A DNA stretch of 33,935 bases, taken from Streptomyces diastatochromogenes (GTDB taxonomy: Bacteria; Actinomycetota; Actinomycetes; Streptomycetales; Streptomycetaceae). The number at the start of each line of letters is the position of its first letter. Within the stretch, counting starts at the first letter, position 1. A program made the position numbers and the translations under genes. Below are positions 31,562 through 33,935 of this stretch, piece after piece. The notes under the pieces were generated by a model that made no database searches, was not told the origin of the DNA, and worked only from the letters and a program-made list of their open reading frames with translations. The stretch spans positions 1 through 33,935 of the forward strand of contig LRTP01000549.1 of NCBI GenBank assembly GCA_001550305.1, in the 5' to 3' direction.

Positions 31562-32016
31562 GCACCCCCGCCGTACCCATCCAGGTCCTGCTCGTCGAGG
31601 ACGACCCCGGCGACGAGCTGATGACCCGCGAGGCGTTCGAGGACAACAAGATCCGCAACACCCTGCACGTCGTCCGGGACGGCGAGGAGGCCCTCGACTT
31701 CCTCTACCGCGCCAACCAGTACACCGAGGCACCGCGCCCCGACCTGATCCTGCTCGACCTCAACCTGCCAAAGTACGACGGGCGCCAGGTCCTGGAGCGA
31801 ATCAAGTCCGACGACGACCTGGCCCACATCCCCGTCGTCGTCCTCACCACCTCCTCCGCCGAGGAGGACATCCTGCGCAGCTACAGACTGCACGCGAACG
31901 CCTATGTGACCAAGCCGGTCGACCTCGACCAGTTCATCGCCGCGGTCCGCCAGATCGACGACTTCTTCGTGACCGTGGTGAAGCTGCCCAAGACCACGCC
32001 AACTACCCGTCGCTAA
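31558..32016 (+). CDS. Single-domain response regulator (Rcp1-like), 3' end altered by IS insertion
   Basis: A 152-aa CheY-like receiver with no output domain. Acidic pair D15/D16 in 'LLVEDDPGDE', phospho-acceptor D67 in 'LILLDLNLPKYDG', T97/T98 in 'VVVLTTSS', and K119 in 'AYVTKPVDLDQF'. The C-terminus 'DDFFVTVVKLPK' is the family's usual ending. GTG 31558 follows GAAGGAG and overlaps the kinase stop (GTGA). The last five sense codons and the TAA lie inside the hairpin end of an IS200/IS605 element, so the native stop has been replaced; only about six tail residues are affected, and function is probably intact. Rcp1-type receivers commonly pair with phytochrome-like kinases. Confidence 0.92.
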   Translation: MSTPAVPIQVLLVEDDPGDELMTREAFEDNKIRNTLHVVRDGEEALDFLYRANQYTEAPRPDLILLDLNLPKYDGRQVLERIKSDDDLAHIPVVVLTTSSAEEDILRSYRLHANAYVTKPVDLDQFIAAVRQIDDFFVTVVKLPKTTPTTRR

Positions 32017-32110
32017 AGCGACGGGTTTGCACAACGGTCATCACTGGCGGTGATGTGTCGTTTGCGTCCAGCCCCACTCCCGGGTTTCTGGGGTGGGGCG
32101 GGGGCCGTTG
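32001..32110 (-). ncRNA. Putative omega RNA / right-end RNA scaffold of TnpB
   Basis: In IS605-type elements the 3' part of tnpB and the right end form the guide scaffold, with the guide taken from the flank. Here this region has two hairpins: CATCAC-N5-GTGATG (32039-32055) and the 9-bp ACCCGTCGC/GCGACGGGT stem with TAAA loop (32005-32026). The guide would derive from the 3' end of the receiver gene. Extent and activity are inferred from position only. Confidence 0.4.
32005..32026. terminator. Perfect 9-bp hairpin holding two convergent stop codons; IS right end
   Basis: ACCCGTCGC-TAAA-GCGACGGGT is a perfect stem with a 4-nt loop, followed by TTTG on the plus strand. The receiver gene's TAA (32014-32016) and tnpB's TAG (32015-32013 on the minus strand) both fall in or at the loop. 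It probably serves as transposon end and may double as a transcription terminator for the signalling operon. Confidence 0.65.
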
Positions 32111-33252
32111 ACGGGACCCCGCGTCGCCACAACTCCCAGGCTCGTGCCCGGATGTTGCGGGAGCCATTGCGGTCTGCGTGATCAACGAATCCGCAGTTCC
32201 GGCAGGCGAACCAGGCCTGGGAGACCCGGTTCGCTCTGTCTACGTGGCCGCATTCGGCGCAGGCGCGTGAGGTGTACGCCGGATCGACGTGCACCACGGG
32301 CACTCCGGCCTTGCGGGCCTTGTATGCGATGAATGCCTCCAGTTGGTGGAAGGCCCAGGAGGAGTGGGTGGCCCGTTGGGGCTTGCGAAGCCGTACCCGT
32401 TCGCGGATCCCTGTCAGGTCTTCCAGGGCGATTCCGCGACCGGTGCGTTCTGCCTCGGCCACCACGTGTTTGGCGATCTTGTGGTCGATGTCCCGTGCCC
32501 GCCGTGTCTCCTTGCGCCGCCGTTTCTTCAGGCGTCGCTTGGCGGACGGGGTGTTCTTGCTCTGCAGCTTGGCCCGCAGGCCGCGCTCGCGGACGCGGAT
32601 GCGGTTCAGCTCGCGTCCGGCCATGATCTCGCCGTCCGAGGTGGTGGCGATGTTCACGATCCCCAGGTCGATCCCGAGGAAGTCCACCGGATCAGTGTTG
32701 AGGGGGGGCTTCGGGGACTTCGCAGGTGGCGTTCAAGAACCACATGCCGTCCCGCTGCAGCAGGTCCGACTCGCCCCTGCGGTACAGGGCCAGCGTGGCC
32801 AGCTGCTCCGGCGAGGCGGTGAATGCCACGTCCTTGACCCGGCCCGCCACGGTCCAGACCGACACTGTCCGGTCCGGGATCTGCCAGGACAGCATGCGGT
32901 CGTCGTAGGGCTGCGCGCCCTGGAGACGGAAGACGATCGGCTTCTCGGTGGCCCGGCGGTAGCGGCGTGAGCCGGAGCGGCCCAGATTTCCGGCCTTCAG
33001 GTTCGCCTTCAGTGTGGCGTACGCGTCGCACGTCTTCTTGATGACGTGCTGGGCGGCCTGCGCGCCCAGGCTCCAGCGGGACTTGACCTCGCTGTAGACC
33101 TGCTTGCGCAGGGCGAAGTTCTTGAACTCGCCGCGCTCGAAGGCGGTCTCGCTCACCCAGGTGGCGGCCTCGTTGCACGCGCGCAGGGTCGCCTCAAGTG
33201 CCGCCGCCTGCACAGGCGTCGGCAGCAGCTTCACCTGCACCACCAGCTTCAC
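32013..33252 (-). pseudogene. tnpB: tnpB (IS605 OrfB, RNA-guided nuclease family), frameshifted
   Basis: Two frames together give a 412-aa TnpB. The first runs from ATG 33252 to a premature stop near 32692 ('MKLVVQVKLLPTPVQAAALE', ending 'CEVPEAPPQH'). The second carries the RuvC nuclease: D in 'FLGIDLGI', E in 'IALEDLTGI', zinc finger C-A-E-C / C-R-N-C, and D in 'DHADRNGSRNI'. The break is at a C7 run (G7 at 32702-32708 on the plus strand); with six Cs the frame reads 'EAPLNTDPVDFLGIDLG' as in intact family members. All catalytic residues survive. It could be a real mutation, a sequencing error, or slippage that yields some full-length protein. Confidence 0.88.
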
Positions 33253-33274
33253 TTCCTCAGGCTAGCGACGAGAA

Positions 33275-33613
33275 TTGATCTGCGTCACCGAGACCGACGA
33301 GATCCTCTCGCGCTGCGAGGAGATCATGCGGGACGTGTGCGCGGATTTCGGCGCGGAGCTGCACGAGTTCAACGGTGAGAAGGACCATGCGCACCTGCCG
33401 GTCCACTACCCGCCCAAGATCGCTCTGTCCCGGCTGGTCGGCTCACTCAAGGGCGTCTTCGCGCGCCGCTTGCGCCAGGAGTTCCCTGACCATATCCGCC
33501 GCTACCTGTGGGGCGACCATTTCTGGTCCCCGTCCTACTTCGCCGTCTCCGCAGACGGCGCACCCCTTACGGTCATCAAGGAGTACATCGAGAACCAGCA
33601 GCGTCCTGGGTGA
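33275..33613 (+). pseudogene. tnpA: tnpA (IS200 Y1 transposase), N-terminally truncated
   Basis: The remaining 112 codons contain the HUH motif H38-A-H40 ('EKDHAHLPVHYPPKIALSRL') and catalytic Y104 ('IKEYIENQQ'), as well as 'GDHFWSPSYF'. Normal Y1 transposases have about 20-30 more residues at the N-terminus ('HLVFVTKYR' strand); here the frame is closed by TAG at 33263, only 12 nt before the TTG at 33275, and the family strand is reduced to 'ICVTETDEIL'. The missing strand is part of the catalytic core, so the protein is likely inactive. It is divergent from tnpB with a 22-nt gap, where a deletion may have occurred. Confidence 0.85.
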
Positions 33614-33708
33614 GCCATCAGTGGCTCCGCCGCCACGACACGGCGGCGCTCCGCGCCGCCCACCAAAGATGCGATTCCTCCCGTAAACGCCCGGGGTTCC
33701 TCGCAAGA
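33614..33708 (-). other. IS left-end region with stem-loops
   Basis: After the tnpA stop come GC-rich repeats (GCCGCC/GGCGGC around 33627-33660), then GCGA (33671-33674) and TCGC (33701-33704) that can close a stem around CCCG-TAAACG-CCCGGG. On the minus strand this is the sub-terminal hairpin expected at the left end. The TAAA loop echoes that of the right-end hairpin. Confidence 0.5.
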
Positions 33709-33802
33709 ATCAAGCTGATCTCCGCCCCGGCCGGGGTCCATGAATGCGCGAAGTCGGGGAACAGGGACAGCGGCGGCACAACCTTGCCGACCAGGAGATC
33801 TG

Positions 33803-33935
33803 TTGTCGAGACGCGAGGGTGGGCCTCTGATGAGAAGGCGCGGGACGGGGCGACGAACAGGCGGTGGCACGCCGTGGCGGCCGGGCGGGGCGGCCACGGG
33901 ACCGGCCGGGCCCTCCGGATGGCGGCGGACCGTGG
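33803..33935 (+). CDS. Possible gene start at right edge (partial)
   Basis: TTG at 33803 is preceded by AGGAG (33793-33797) with 5-nt spacing and opens a frame to the window end: 'LSRREGGPLMRRRGTGRRTG', then 'GTPWRPGGAATGPAGPSGWR'. The visible 44 residues are basic and Gly/Pro-rich, like the disordered cytoplasmic start of a membrane sensor protein. An internal ATG at 33830 is an alternative start. No domain is visible, so this is only a candidate; before the IS insertion it would have lain about 90 nt after the receiver gene. Confidence 0.4.
   Translation, partial: MSRREGGPLMRRRGTGRRTGGGTPWRPGGAATGPAGPSGWRRTV

Larger units (their letters stand above)
32001..33708 (-). mobile_element. IS200/IS605-family element (divergent tnpA and tnpB), degenerate
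   Basis: The element reads left-end to right-end on the minus strand: left end near 33708, remnant tnpA pointing toward it, tnpB pointing to the right end near 32001. There are no inverted terminal repeats; both ends carry stem-loops, as in single-strand transposition. On the minus strand TTGAT (33713-33709) directly flanks the left end, the target pentamer known for ISDra2-like elements. Boundaries are my estimate from hairpins and from the reading frame of the interrupted gene. Both genes are damaged, so the copy is probably immobile unless helped in trans. Confidence 0.8.

Noticed and set aside
29474..31732. 752-codon minus-strand frame opposite the histidine kinase
   Set aside because: Antisense shadow of a kinase with every catalytic motif intact.
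32013..32687. The 224-codon frame as a complete small transposase
   Set aside because: It lacks the TnpB N-terminal half, which is present in the adjacent frame; a single-base shift explains both.

Overview
The window is high-GC actinobacterial chromosome, almost certainly from a Streptomyces. The signs are strong G/C bias at third codon positions, frequent GTG (and some TTG) starts, 4-nt ATGA/GTGA gene overlaps, GGAGG-type ribosome binding sites, and families typical of the genus (streptophobe, DUF6777, GH19 chitinase with DasR-like sites, FHA-ABC exporter). No rRNA, tRNA, CRISPR array or replication origin was seen.

Left third (1-16.6 kb) is mostly single-gene metabolic and accessory functions. 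It holds an acyl-CoA dehydrogenase cut by the left edge, a YCII/DGPF protein overlapping an ECF42-type sigma factor, an aldehyde dehydrogenase, a secreted GH19 chitinase behind tandem DasR-like operators, an aldo/keto reductase, a dienelactone hydrolase, an overlapping PAP2 phosphatase / BASS-type transporter pair, a VOC protein, adenosine deaminase, a DinB-fold protein, a Tat-exported carotenoid oxygenase with a LysR gene upstream, an MgrA-type aldo/keto reductase, an SDR divergent from an apparently leaderless AraC regulator, and a SnoaL-like protein.

Middle (16.6-24.9 kb): an orphan 136-aa hypothetical protein and a decayed MarR gene precede an envelope block. That block is a two-FHA ABC exporter (Rv1747-like) with a 208-aa SH3-like partner, a multispanning streptophobe protein, and a DUF6777 single-pass protein. 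A three-gene operon follows: a 48-aa membrane protein, too short for usual gene calling, and two PRC-barrel proteins.

Right third (24.9-32.0 kb) is a dense signalling hub. It contains a GAF-like/PP2C phosphatase with an altered catalytic motif, two MarR regulators, a STAS anti-anti-sigma protein, an RsbW-like ATPase, and an overlapping operon of receiver-PP2C, CHASE3-HAMP histidine kinase and Rcp1-like receiver. Several conspicuous palindromes and direct repeats lie in its intergenic regions. The layout suggests a two-component system feeding a phosphatase-driven partner switch.

Right end (32.0-33.7 kb): a degenerate IS200/IS605 element sits at the 3' end of the receiver gene. Its tnpB carries one extra base in a C7 run, its tnpA lacks the N-terminus, the TnpB-proximal hairpin supplies stop codons to both the receiver gene and tnpB, and the other end is flanked by TTGAT. 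A TTG-started gene may begin just before the right edge.
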